DNA of 49,256 nt, from the NCBI GenBank assembly GCA_020351775.1, contig CP070666.1:2112345-2161600 (forward strand), given 5' to 3'. Shown here in pieces: positions 34,317 through 42,836 of this stretch; position 1 is the stretch's first letter; every line of letters begins with the position of its first letter. The notes beneath the pieces were generated by a model that was given only the letters and a program-made list of their open reading frames with translations, searched no databases and was not told where the DNA came from. The position numbers and the translations under genes are program-made. Source of the DNA: Gemmatimonadota bacterium (lineage in GTDB: Bacteria; Gemmatimonadota; Gemmatimonadetes; Gemmatimonadales; GWC2-71-9).

Positions 34317-36554
34317 ATGATGAGGCTCGAATTCAGACCAGGTCGCCTCGCCGCGCTTCTGTGCGCCTGCGCACTCGGCGGCGCGGGAGCCGCCGCCCAA
34401 ACCTCCGACGCCGAGGAGGTATCCATGTCGTTCCAGTACCCGTTCCAGAACCCCGACATGCCCGAGGAGGAACGAATTAGCGACCTCATCTCCCGCATGA
34501 CGCTCGAGGAGAAGATCGCGGTCCTGGGCTGGAGCGCGGCGGTGCCGCGGCTCGGCGTGAAGGGGTCGCCTCACATCGAGGGCTACCACGGCGTCGCCCA
34601 GGGCGGGCCCAGTAACTGGGGCCGCTTCAACCCGACGGCGACGACGCAGTTCCCCCAGGCCTACGGTCTGGGGTCTACCTGGGACCGCGAGCTGATCCGC
34701 CGCGTGGCCGCGCAGCAGGCCCACGAGGCCCGATATCTATTCCAGAGCGCCAAGTACAACCGCTCCGGCATCATTGTTCGCGCCCCGAACGCCGACATCG
34801 CGCGGGACCCACGCTGGGGCCGTACCGAGGAGGTGTACGGGGAGGATCCCTACCACGTGGGCACGCTCGCCACCGCCTTCACGCGAGGTCTCCAAGGCGA
34901 TCACCCCCGCTACTGGAAGGCGGCGTCGCTCCTCAAGCACTTCCTCGCCAACAGCAATGAGGACGAGCGCTTCCGGTCCTCGTCCGATTTCGACGAGCGG
35001 CTGTGGCGCGAGTACTACGCGAAGCCGTTCGAGATGGCGGTTCGCGAGGGTGGATCGCGAGCGATGATGGCCGCCTACAACGCCGTGAACGGAATTCCCG
35101 CCCACGTCCATCCGATGCTGCGGGAGATCGTCATGGGCGAGTGGGGCCTTGACGGCATCATCTGCACGGACGGCGGCGGGCTGGGCCTGCTGGTGAGCGC
35201 CCATGAAGCGTTTCCCGATCTTCCTTCCGCTGCCGCAGCCACCATCCGGGCCGGAATCAACAATTTCCTCGACCGGTACCAAGAAGCTGTGGCCGAGGCA
35301 CTCGAGCGTGGCTTACTCACTGAGGCCGATATCGACGAGACAATGAGAGGACTTTTCCGAATCTCAATACGCCTGGGTCTCCTAGATCCCCCCGACCTCG
35401 TTCCCTACGCGTCGATTGGCGCCCCGGGTGATCCCGAGCCGTGGGACCAACCTGAGACCAGGGCCTTCGTTCGTGAGGTCACTCAGAAGTCGATCGTATT
35501 GCTGAAGAATGCCGCCGGTCTCCTGCCGCTGGTCCGAGCCGAGGTGAGCTCGATAGCGGTCATCGGGCCGCTATCGAACCAGGTTTTGCTCGACTGGTAC
35601 TCGGGGACACCGCCCTACACCGTCTCCCCGCGCGAGGGCATCGAGAACACGGCCAACCCCGATCCCTTCCCGGCTCCGAGCCGGGTCGGCGTGAGCTGGG
35701 TGGGCGACATGAGCGACGCCGCGATCGAGATGGCACGTGAGCGGGACGTGGCCGTCGTGTGCGTGGGCAACCACCCTGAGGGTAACGCGGGGTGGGAAGT
35801 GGTCACCTCGCCGAGCGAGGGCAAGGAGGCGGTCGATCGCAAGGCGATCACGCTGCCGCCGGGGCAGGAAGAGTTCGTCCGCCGTGTGATCGAGGTGAAC
35901 CCCAACACGGTGGTGGTTCTCATCGCCAACTTTCCCGTCGCCCTCCCGTGGGTCGCGGAGAACGCGACGACCATTGTGCACATGACACACGCGAGTCAGG
36001 AACTCGGCAATGCACTGGGTGACGTGCTCTTCGGCGATGTCAATCCCGGTGGCCGTCTCGCCCAGACGTGGCCTCGCTCCCTGGAGCAGCTCCCCCCGAT
36101 GATGGACTACAACATCCGCAACGGGCGCACCTACATGTACTTCGAGGGCGAGCCCCAGTATCACTTTGGCCACGGGCTAAGCTACACGACGTTTGCGCTC
36201 ACCAACCTGCAAACGAGCTCGACTATGCTGGAGCAGAACGGCACGGTGGAGGTGAGCGTGGACGTGACTAACACGGGGGCACGCGCCGGCGACGAGGTCG
36301 TGCAGCTGTACGTGCGCTATCTCGAGTCGCAGGTCTCACGGCCCCTCAAGCAGCTGCGGGGATTCCAGCGTGTCACCCTTGAGCCGGGCGAGACAAAGTC
36401 CGTTAGGTTGCCTCTCGCCGCCGCCGACCTCAGCTACTGGGAACCAGCGCAGCAGACATGGGTCGTGGAGTCCGGTCCCGTGGAGCTGCTGGTCGGCCGA
36501 TCCTCGGCAGACGCCGATCTCACGCTGCGGCAGACAATCACAGTGAGCCGGTAG
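34317..36554 (+). CDS. Secreted glycoside hydrolase family 3 enzyme
   Basis: A 745-residue GH3 enzyme with a signal peptide ending GAAAQ. ATG 34317 follows CAGGAGG; the frame is open further upstream, but without a start site of that quality. Domains: N-terminal TIM barrel with HGVAQGG, DIARDPRWGRTEEVYGEDP and KHFLAN; the nucleophile Asp in IICTDGGG; a C-terminal alpha/beta sandwich with KSIVLLKN; and a fibronectin-III-like domain (about 630-735, VDVTNTGARAGDEVVQLYV). The layout matches beta-glucosidase/beta-xylosidase-type GH3 enzymes. Presumed location is periplasm or outside. It works with the GPH importer and GH94 enzyme downstream. Exact specificity is not readable. Confidence 0.9.
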   Translation: MMRLEFRPGRLAALLCACALGGAGAAAQTSDAEEVSMSFQYPFQNPDMPEEERISDLISRMTLEEKIAVLGWSAAVPRLGVKGSPHIEGYHGVAQGGPSNWGRFNPTATTQFPQAYGLGSTWDRELIRRVAAQQAHEARYLFQSAKYNRSGIIVRAPNADIARDPRWGRTEEVYGEDPYHVGTLATAFTRGLQGDHPRYWKAASLLKHFLANSNEDERFRSSSDFDERLWREYYAKPFEMAVREGGSRAMMAAYNAVNGIPAHVHPMLREIVMGEWGLDGIICTDGGGLGLLVSAHEAFPDLPSAAAATIRAGINNFLDRYQEAVAEALERGLLTEADIDETMRGLFRISIRLGLLDPPDLVPYASIGAPGDPEPWDQPETRAFVREVTQKSIVLLKNAAGLLPLVRAEVSSIAVIGPLSNQVLLDWYSGTPPYTVSPREGIENTANPDPFPAPSRVGVSWVGDMSDAAIEMARERDVAVVCVGNHPEGNAGWEVVTSPSEGKEAVDRKAITLPPGQEEFVRRVIEVNPNTVVVLIANFPVALPWVAENATTIVHMTHASQELGNALGDVLFGDVNPGGRLAQTWPRSLEQLPPMMDYNIRNGRTYMYFEGEPQYHFGHGLSYTTFALTNLQTSSTMLEQNGTVEVSVDVTNTGARAGDEVVQLYVRYLESQVSRPLKQLRGFQRVTLEPGETKSVRLPLAAADLSYWEPAQQTWVVESGPVELLVGRSSADADLTLRQTITVSR

Positions 36555-36572
36555 GTCCGAGCTACACTAGAA

Positions 36573-36920
36573 GTGGGCAGAAGAGCGGAGGCACAGGAGG
36601 CGCACGCAGGAAGGGGAGTTCGTGCCCCAAAACCCAGTGACACCGAGGAGCCAGCTCTACTCCTTGTGGTTCCTGCTGTTGGTGGCACCATCCTGGCAGC
36701 GGTGCTCTTTGCCATGTGGCACATTCAGTGGTTCTCGTCGAATCCACGGAGCATCCTGGGGCGTATCGTAACCTCGATGACCATCGTTCTCGTTCCCTGC
36801 CTCGTGCTGTGTTATGTCTACGAGAAGCCTGCGCTGCAGTACATCAGCAGGGCAGTACTGCCATCGAGGCCCGCTCTGCAACAGGTTCTCGACCTGACTT
36901 CTAGAGCGGCTACCATCTGA
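36573..36920 (+). CDS. Possible small membrane protein (doubtful, may be frameshifted)
   Basis: An open frame of 115 codons contains two hydrophobic segments (PAVGGTILAAVLFAMW and SMTIVLVPCLVLCYVY) separated by a short polar loop, as in a membrane hairpin. Its own N-terminus is Glu/Arg-rich and unconvincing. In another frame, a GTG at 36622 preceded by AGGAAGGGGAG encodes PQNPVTPRSQLYSLWFLLLV, which would join naturally to the hydrophobic part if one frame change occurred near 36680. So this may be a real short gene with a sequencing error or a broken gene. No family recognised. Confidence 0.3.
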   Translation: MGRRAEAQEAHAGRGVRAPKPSDTEEPALLLVVPAVGGTILAAVLFAMWHIQWFSSNPRSILGRIVTSMTIVLVPCLVLCYVYEKPALQYISRAVLPSRPALQQVLDLTSRAATI

Positions 36921-36960
36921 GGGAACGTTCAGTCGACGGAAAGGCACAGGGCTCATCCGG

Positions 36961-37033
36961 GCAGCAGTACACCCGCATCTTGGCAAATCATACTTGCCCC
37001 GAGGACTAGGAAACTCGTATCGTGTACTGCTGC
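36961..37033. promoter_or_regulatory. 12-bp inverted repeat enclosing two hairpins upstream of GH94 gene
   Basis: A perfect 12-bp inverted repeat (36961-36972 with 37022-37033) encloses two smaller stems, GGCAA/TTGCC (36982-36986 with 36994-36998) and CGAG/CTCG (37000-37003 with 37014-37017). Folded, this is a three-way junction ending 40 bases before the GH94 start. It could be a structured mRNA leader, a regulator-binding palindrome pair, or a terminator for upstream transcription. No known riboswitch consensus is recognised. Confidence 0.5.
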
Positions 37034-37072
37034 ACGCCATATTGAGACACCAACCCGAATGAGGGGTCTGCC

Positions 37073-39508
37073 ATGAAGTTTGGCCACTTTGACGATGTGG
37101 CAAGAGAGTACGTCATCACCAACCCGAGAACACCATATCCATGGATCAACTATCTGGGCAACGAAGATTTCTTCGGTCTGATCTCCAACACTGCAGGCGG
37201 TTATGCATTCTACAAGGACGCCAAGTTCCGCCGACTGACCCGTTACCGCTACAACAATGTGCCGTGGGATGATGGCGGCAGGTATTTCTATATCCAGGAT
37301 GGTGATTGTGTCTGGTCACCAGGCTGGAAGCCGGTGAAGACCGATCTCGAAGACTACAGCTGCCGCCACGGCATGAGCTATACGGTCATCAAGGGCGCGA
37401 AGAGCGGTATCGAAGCCGAAGCACTGTTTTTTGTTCCACTAGGCACCTGGGCCGAGGTGCAAAAGCTTACTCTGAAGAACACGACCAACACGGCAAAGGC
37501 ACTCAAGCTCTTTTCCCTGGTCGAGTGGTGCCTCTGGAACGCCGACGATGACATGAACAACCTGCAGCGCAACTTCTCAACCGGTGAGGTTGAGATTGAC
37601 GGCTCCGCAATCTATCACAAGACAGAGTACAAAGAGCGACGCGATCACTACGCCTTCTACTCGGTCAACGCGCCGCTGGCCGGCTTCGATACGGATCGTG
37701 ACACCTTTCTGGGCGCTTACAATGGCTTTGACAGCCCCGCTGCAGTCATTGAGGGAAAGCCACGCAATTCGGAGGCACACGGTTGGTCGCCCATCGCATC
37801 ACACTGTGTGGGGATCGATTTGCAGCCGGGTGAATCCAAATCCCTGGTCTTCGTCCTCGGATACATCGAAAATACTGAAGACGAGAAGTGGGAGAGCAAA
37901 GGCGTAATCAACAAGGTCAAGGCACGAGCACTCATCGAGCGCTTTGACACAGCCGCCAAGGTCGATGCGGCATTACAGGAGCTCAGAGCTTTCTGGGACA
38001 GGCTGCTTGCGAATTACGTGCTCGATAGTGGCGATGAGAAACTGGACCGGATGGTCAATACGTGGAATCAGTACCAATGCATGGTCACGTTCAACATGTC
38101 ACGCAGCGCCTCGTTCTTTGAAACTGGCATCGGTCGCGGCATGGGCTTTCGCGATTCGAACCAGGACCTGATTGGGTTTGTCCATCAGGTTCCCGATAGA
38201 GCACGGCAACGTATTCTCGATATCGCCGCCACGCAGTTCGAAGATGGCTCAGCCTATCACCAGTACCAGCCGCTGACCAAGCGCGGAAATGACGCTATTG
38301 GCAGCAACTTCAACGACGATCCGTTATGGCTCATTTTGTCGACCACTGCCTATATCAAGGAAACCGGTGATTTTGCGATCCTCGACGAGCAGGTACCGTT
38401 CGACAACGACGAGAGTACCGCGCAATCGCACTTCGAACATTTGAAGCGTTCCTTCTATCACACGGTCAACAACCTGGGGCCTCACGGCTTGCCACTCATT
38501 GGACGCGCCGACTGGAACGACTGCCTGAACCTCAACTGCTTTTCGACCGATCCGAACGAGTCGTTTCAGACCACCAGCAACAAGATGGGTCGGACTGCCG
38601 AATCACTGATGATCGCCGGCCAGTTCGTTCTCTATGGACGGGACTTCGTCGAATTGTGCAAGCGGATTGGCCGGGACGAAGAGGCTGCGGAGGCACAGCA
38701 GCACATCGACAAGATGGTGGAGACCGTCCTCGAGCATGGATGGGACGGTGAGTGGTTCCTACGCGCGTACGATTTCTATGGCAACAAGGTCGGCAGCAAG
38801 GACAACGACGAGGGCAAGATCTTCATTGAGTCACAGGGCTTTTGCACAATGGCAGCGATCGGTCTGGCTGAAGACAAGGTGGAGAAGGCGTTGGACTCAG
38901 TGAAAGACCGGCTCGATTGCGAGTTCGGCATCGTACTCAATCAGCCCGCCTTCACCCGCTACGTGATCGAGTATGGTGAGATCTCGACCTATCCGGGGGG
39001 TTACAAGGAAAACGCCGGCATCTTCTGCCATAACAACCCGTGGATCATGATAGGCGAGACTGTATTGGGAAGGGGTGAAAGAGCGTTCGAGTACTATCGC
39101 AAGATTGCACCCGCTTATCTCGAGGGAATCAGTGATTTGCACAAGCTGGAGCCCTATGTCTACGCACAGATGATAGCCGGCCGGGACGCGTACCGCCCCG
39201 GGGAAGCCAAGAACTCGTGGCTCACCGGCACGGCAGCGTGGAACTACTACGCAATCACTCAGTTCATACTGGGCATCAAGCCCGGGTACGATCACCTGGA
39301 GATCGACCCTTGTATCCCCCCCGATTGGGATGGCTTCAGAGTCACTCGTATCTTCCGCGGCACGACGTACGAGATTGAAGTCAAGAACTCCAGACATGTC
39401 AGTAGAGGTGTCAAACGGCTATCGGTTGATGGCGACGTCATGAGCGGCAACACCATTCCCATCTCGGTTGCCGGTGAAGAACATCACGTTATCGTGGAAC
39501 TGGGCTGA
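37073..39508 (+). CDS. GH94 cellobiose-phosphorylase-type enzyme
   Basis: An 811-residue cytoplasmic glycoside phosphorylase that would split cellobiose with phosphate to glucose 1-phosphate and glucose, saving ATP. Family blocks are strong: N-terminal beta-sandwich ([31 protein letters not shown]), linker, and (alpha/alpha)6 barrel with [31 protein letters not shown] and RADWNDCLN, which holds the general-acid aspartate (D480 or D483). The length matches cellobiose phosphorylase better than the much longer cellodextrin and beta-1,2-glucan types. GAGGGG precedes the ATG. It is followed 88 bp later by a sugar symporter gene, so import and phosphorolysis are coupled. A structured inverted repeat lies upstream. 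No signal peptide. Confidence 0.93.
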   Translation: MKFGHFDDVAREYVITNPRTPYPWINYLGNEDFFGLISNTAGGYAFYKDAKFRRLTRYRYNNVPWDDGGRYFYIQDGDCVWSPGWKPVKTDLEDYSCRHGMSYTVIKGAKSGIEAEALFFVPLGTWAEVQKLTLKNTTNTAKALKLFSLVEWCLWNADDDMNNLQRNFSTGEVEIDGSAIYHKTEYKERRDHYAFYSVNAPLAGFDTDRDTFLGAYNGFDSPAAVIEGKPRNSEAHGWSPIASHCVGIDLQPGESKSLVFVLGYIENTEDEKWESKGVINKVKARALIERFDTAAKVDAALQELRAFWDRLLANYVLDSGDEKLDRMVNTWNQYQCMVTFNMSRSASFFETGIGRGMGFRDSNQDLIGFVHQVPDRARQRILDIAATQFEDGSAYHQYQPLTKRGNDAIGSNFNDDPLWLILSTTAYIKETGDFAILDEQVPFDNDESTAQSHFEHLKRSFYHTVNNLGPHGLPLIGRADWNDCLNLNCFSTDPNESFQTTSNKMGRTAESLMIAGQFVLYGRDFVELCKRIGRDEEAAEAQQHIDKMVETVLEHGWDGEWFLRAYDFYGNKVGSKDNDEGKIFIESQGFCTMAAIGLAEDKVEKALDSVKDRLDCEFGIVLNQPAFTRYVIEYGEISTYPGGYKENAGIFCHNNPWIMIGETVLGRGERAFEYYRKIAPAYLEGISDLHKLEPYVYAQMIAGRDAYRPGEAKNSWLTGTAAWNYYAITQFILGIKPGYDHLEIDPCIPPDWDGFRVTRIFRGTTYEIEVKNSRHVSRGVKRLSVDGDVMSGNTIPISVAGEEHHVIVELG

Positions 39509-39596
39509 TTGGCGGTCCATCGAGAGCTCTCCTGTGATCAATCACGGCTACAGGAGCCAGAATGCAGTCTCATGGTGGTAACCGGAGAGGCTTAGC

Positions 39597-41189
39597 ATGA
39601 CGGAGTCGACACACAAGCTCCACCTACAAGAAAAGATCGGCTATTCTATGGGAGACGCTGCCGCCAATCTCGTTTGGCGCGGCGCCCTGGCATTCCTGGC
39701 TGTCTTCTATACCGACACCTTCGGAATCCCAGCTTTGGCAGTGGGAGTGCTGCTCTTGATTGTCAGGCTGTCTGATGGGATCACCGACATCATCATGGGT
39801 ATGGTCGCCGATCGTACCACCAGCCGCTGGGGCAAGTTTCGCCCGTGGGTGCTGTTCTCTGCCCCCGTGTTGGGTGCCTTCATGGTGCTCACCTTCACGA
39901 CCCCGGATATCGGCCCGACGGCCAAACTGGTATGGGCCTATGTGACGTACGTCGGCCTCACTCTCGCCTACACCGCAAACAACGTACCCTACTCGGCGCT
40001 GATGGGTGTCATGACACCCAGCAACGTGGAAAGGACCAATCTCTCCGCATGGCGCTTTGCCGGGGCTTTTTCCGGCGGCTTTCTGGTCATGGTCGGAACT
40101 CCGCTGTTGGTGGAGCAGTTTGGGGCCGGCAATGACCAGCTGGGCTACAGGTACACGATGTATCTGTTCGCGGCGATTCTGGTGGTCATGCTCGTCATCA
40201 CCTTTGCAGCGACAAAGGAGCGGGTGCTTCCGCCTCAGGAACGGACCGGCGGCCTCAGGAAGGACCTCCTCGACCTTACCAAGAACCTGCCTTATCTCCT
40301 GATTCCACTGGCCGCGATCTCGTTGTTCTTCTACTACCGCAACCTCTGGAGCGGTGCAGTCTTCGTAGTGGTCATTGCGGCGGCCGTCTTGTTCGTCCGC
40401 AGGCTGATTCGCACGCCAGAGTCGGAGACCAGCGACACGAAGAGAGATCTGGCCGATCTGTTCAGCAACGTGCCCTGGATGATACTGATAGTCATCGGCT
40501 TCCTCTTCATGATGTTCAACGGCGTCAAGATAGGCGCCACGGCGTACTACTTCGACCACTACATCGGTGATCAGGTTGCGGCGGGGGACTACTTCGGCTG
40601 GTTGCCCGATTGGCTCGCCTCCGGGCAGGGAGTGCTGCTCAGCGCCTACTTCGCCAGCGTGCTAGTCATCTCGATCATCGGTGCGCTGTGCACCGGCTTC
40701 CTCGCTAAGCTGGTCGGCACCAAGAACCTCTTCATCATGTCCCTCTTCCTGGGCGGATTGATTCTCTGCCCCATCTACTTCCTCGGACCCACGCAGATCT
40801 ATGCCCTCTTCATATTGGGCATCAGCTCCGAATTCTTCGCCGCCATCATGCCAACGCTGTTCTTCAGCATGCTGGGCGATTGTGCCGACTATTCCGAGTG
40901 GAAGAAGAAGCGGCGTGCTACCGGCTTGGTTTACTCGGCCGGAACGTTCATCAACAAGACCGGAGGCGGATTCGCCGGTGCTCTGATTCTGATGGTATTG
41001 GCCGCCTACGGTTATGACGGCATGGACGAGACGACAATAGCGGGTGCGACGGTGGGCATGAAGGCGCTAATGAGCTGGATTCCAAGCACATTTGCGTTCG
41101 TGGGTGCAGCGGTGATGCTCTTTTACCCGCTGAACGATACCAGAATGAAGCAGATCGAATCAGAGCTCGTCGCTAGACGGCAGGGCTGA
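39597..41189 (+). CDS. GPH-family (MelB-like) sugar:cation symporter
   Basis: A 530-residue inner-membrane carrier with about 12 transmembrane helices. The glycoside-pentoside-hexuronide family signature is clear: EKIGYSMGDAAANLVW at the start, RLSDGITDIIMGMVADRT with the cation-site aspartates in the second helix, the loop TSRWGKFRPW, and NNVPYSALMGVMTPSNVER. It is somewhat longer than MelB because of a central cytoplasmic loop with RLIRTPESETSDTKRD. GGAGAGG precedes the ATG. Adjacent to GH94, it most likely imports cellobiose or a similar beta-glucoside with H+ or Na+. Confidence 0.92.
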   Translation: MTESTHKLHLQEKIGYSMGDAAANLVWRGALAFLAVFYTDTFGIPALAVGVLLLIVRLSDGITDIIMGMVADRTTSRWGKFRPWVLFSAPVLGAFMVLTFTTPDIGPTAKLVWAYVTYVGLTLAYTANNVPYSALMGVMTPSNVERTNLSAWRFAGAFSGGFLVMVGTPLLVEQFGAGNDQLGYRYTMYLFAAILVVMLVITFAATKERVLPPQERTGGLRKDLLDLTKNLPYLLIPLAAISLFFYYRNLWSGAVFVVVIAAAVLFVRRLIRTPESETSDTKRDLADLFSNVPWMILIVIGFLFMMFNGVKIGATAYYFDHYIGDQVAAGDYFGWLPDWLASGQGVLLSAYFASVLVISIIGALCTGFLAKLVGTKNLFIMSLFLGGLILCPIYFLGPTQIYALFILGISSEFFAAIMPTLFFSMLGDCADYSEWKKKRRATGLVYSAGTFINKTGGGFAGALILMVLAAYGYDGMDETTIAGATVGMKALMSWIPSTFAFVGAAVMLFYPLNDTRMKQIESELVARRQG

Positions 41190-41199
41190 TGTCCCGCTT

Positions 41200-41226
41200 C
41201 AAGAATGCGGCGGAGCCCCGTTCTTG
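41200..41226. terminator. Weak hairpin after symporter gene
   Basis: CAAGAA (41200-41205) pairs with TTCTTG (41221-41226) around a 15-base GC-rich loop, ten bases past the symporter stop. It may help end the GH94-symporter transcript; the stem is short and there is no T-run. Confidence 0.3.
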
Positions 41227-41356
41227 ATAAGGGCACTCCTTGGCGCATCCTATCGGTACTGACCTGCCTTCGAACTCAACCGGCTTGTAGACGGCGCCGA
41301 CTTCCAGATGGTGGGAAGTGACGGGACTGTCCGGAGGATCGAAGGCGCGAGACCGG

Positions 41357-42058
41357 TCAGGCCCGTCCCAGCATCGCATCGGCCTCTCGTACTGCGGCGA
41401 TGAACCGACGGCACTTATCCATGTTCTTCACCAGAGGTCCGTCGGGGATGCGGTCGCTCACTCCGTTCTCCACATCGACCCCGAACGGCTCCACGGTCCG
41501 GACGGCCTCTCCCACGTTTCCCGGCGTGAGGCCCCCAGCGAGGAAGACCGGGAGGGCGGTTCCTCTCACGATCTCAGCACAGTGGTCCCAGTCTGCAGTC
41601 CGACCCGTGCCGCCGATCCGAAAGCTATCGAGTAGATATCCGTCGACCAGTCCATTATAGAAATGCAGGAACTCATCATCGTTCCCGAAGGCGTTCTCCT
41701 GGGTGACGGCCGACATGACTTTCAGGATCTTCGTATCGGGGGGTGAGGCCTGCCGCACTTGCCCGATCTCCTCTGCCGACCAGTCGGGGTAGAGCTGGAT
41801 CGCGTCACATCGGAGGGTCGGCAGGATGCCATCGAGGAGCACATCCAACTCGACATCGGTCAACAATACCTTCGCTACCGATGCAGGAAGGTAGGAAAAG
41901 ATCTCGGCGAACCGCCGCGCCTTCTCCCCGGCGTCGTGGTGCTGAAAGATATGAAACCCCAGGGCATCGGCACCCAGGTGGCTCGCTTCGTAGGCTGGGT
42001 CGAGACATTCAAACTCGCACAGCTTGATGCGAGTCCGATTCGATGATTCATCCCACAT
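41357..42058 (-). CDS. Divergent phosphoribosylanthranilate isomerase (TrpF-like)
   Basis: A 233-residue TIM barrel of the TrpF family. The catalytic pair is retained by alignment: Cys in IKLCEFE (normally KICG) and Asp in GYLLDSF before GGTGRTADW. The phosphate end AGGLTPGNVGEAV, then VDVENGVSD, is also typical. Departures: the SKRYI-like segment that contacts substrate reads HHDAGEKARRF, and QLHG reads QLYP. These changes suggest a TrpF paralog with altered substrate rather than the housekeeping enzyme. ATG 42058 follows GAGGA. It is last gene of a minus-strand trio, 16 nt after the TrpA-like gene. Confidence 0.75.
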   Translation of the reverse strand: MWDESSNRTRIKLCEFECLDPAYEASHLGADALGFHIFQHHDAGEKARRFAEIFSYLPASVAKVLLTDVELDVLLDGILPTLRCDAIQLYPDWSAEEIGQVRQASPPDTKILKVMSAVTQENAFGNDDEFLHFYNGLVDGYLLDSFRIGGTGRTADWDHCAEIVRGTALPVFLAGGLTPGNVGEAVRTVEPFGVDVENGVSDRIPDGPLVKNMDKCRRFIAAVREADAMLGRA

Positions 42059-42074
42059 CGGTCCTCGCCTTCTG

Positions 42075-42836
42075 CTATCGGTCTAAAGCCGGTTCTACGT
42101 TCTCAAGGAGGGCCTTCGCGGCCTCGAACCCTTCGCCCATCGCCTCGATGAAGACAGTACCGATGATGACGGCGTCCAGAGCTTCAATCTCAGCCAATCG
42201 TCGGACGTCGTCGCCAGTACGGATCCCGAACCCTGCGGCCACCTTCGCCGTCGGTCGGTGCTTCTTCGCCTCCACAATGCACTCGTTGAGTTCTTCGCTG
42301 GAAAACAGTTTCCCTCCGGCCATGGGCGCAGACATGAGATAGACGAGAGGCTCATCCGCGCAGCGTTCCATCACGCGCTGAATAACCTCAGGAGCCATCC
42401 ACGGGCCCACGCACTGCACCAGCTCCACACCGTGCTTGCGAGCAGTTGCAGTGTATCGGGCTGCCTCCGGCTCAGACCATTCTAGAACGAGACCTTCGAA
42501 TTGGCCAAGCGTGCTGACAAGAAGCGATTCAAAGCCGACGGTGTCGGAAGTGGACTGGTACAGTACGCAGATGGCAGGCTTGCTCGGTCGTGGCATCGAT
42601 GCCAGCTGCGGACAGCTGGCTGCCCGCATATGCGCTTGCCGAATGACTTCGTTCGCATGCTCGGAGAAGCCGGCGGTGACGGGAATTGTCGTCTCGATAG
42701 CCGACACCGCGGCACTTTCGTTCAGCAGCTCGAGGGTAGCCAGGTAATCTGGTGTGGAGGGGAAGCCTGGAATGGTATAGAGGATCAGCCCGAGGCGGCC
42801 GTCCTTGTTGGCAGCAGCGATGGCATGGTTGAGCAC
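42075..42836 (-). CDS. Divergent tryptophan synthase alpha-like protein (TrpA-like)
   Basis: A 253-residue TIM barrel related to TrpA. The start is GTG 42836, whose G is also the last base of the upstream stop (TAGTG), with GGAGGGGGAGG about ten bases upstream; an in-frame ATG at 42872 would overlap that gene by 37 nt. Kept features: ILYTIPGFP, the general-base Glu region AIETTIPV, KVAAGFGIRTGDDV and IIGTVFIE for phosphate. Changed: the SDPLADG block reads TAGFSEHAN, placing Glu where Asp60 normally lies, and loop 6 (SRSGVTG) reads SAPMAGGK. No trpB adjoins, so indole channelling is unlikely. It may be a lyase on an indole-glycerol-phosphate-like or other substrate; specificity unknown. Confidence 0.78.
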   Translation of the reverse strand: MLNHAIAAANKDGRLGLILYTIPGFPSTPDYLATLELLNESAAVSAIETTIPVTAGFSEHANEVIRQAHMRAASCPQLASMPRPSKPAICVLYQSTSDTVGFESLLVSTLGQFEGLVLEWSEPEAARYTATARKHGVELVQCVGPWMAPEVIQRVMERCADEPLVYLMSAPMAGGKLFSSEELNECIVEAKKHRPTAKVAAGFGIRTGDDVRRLAEIEALDAVIIGTVFIEAMGEGFEAAKALLENVEPALDR

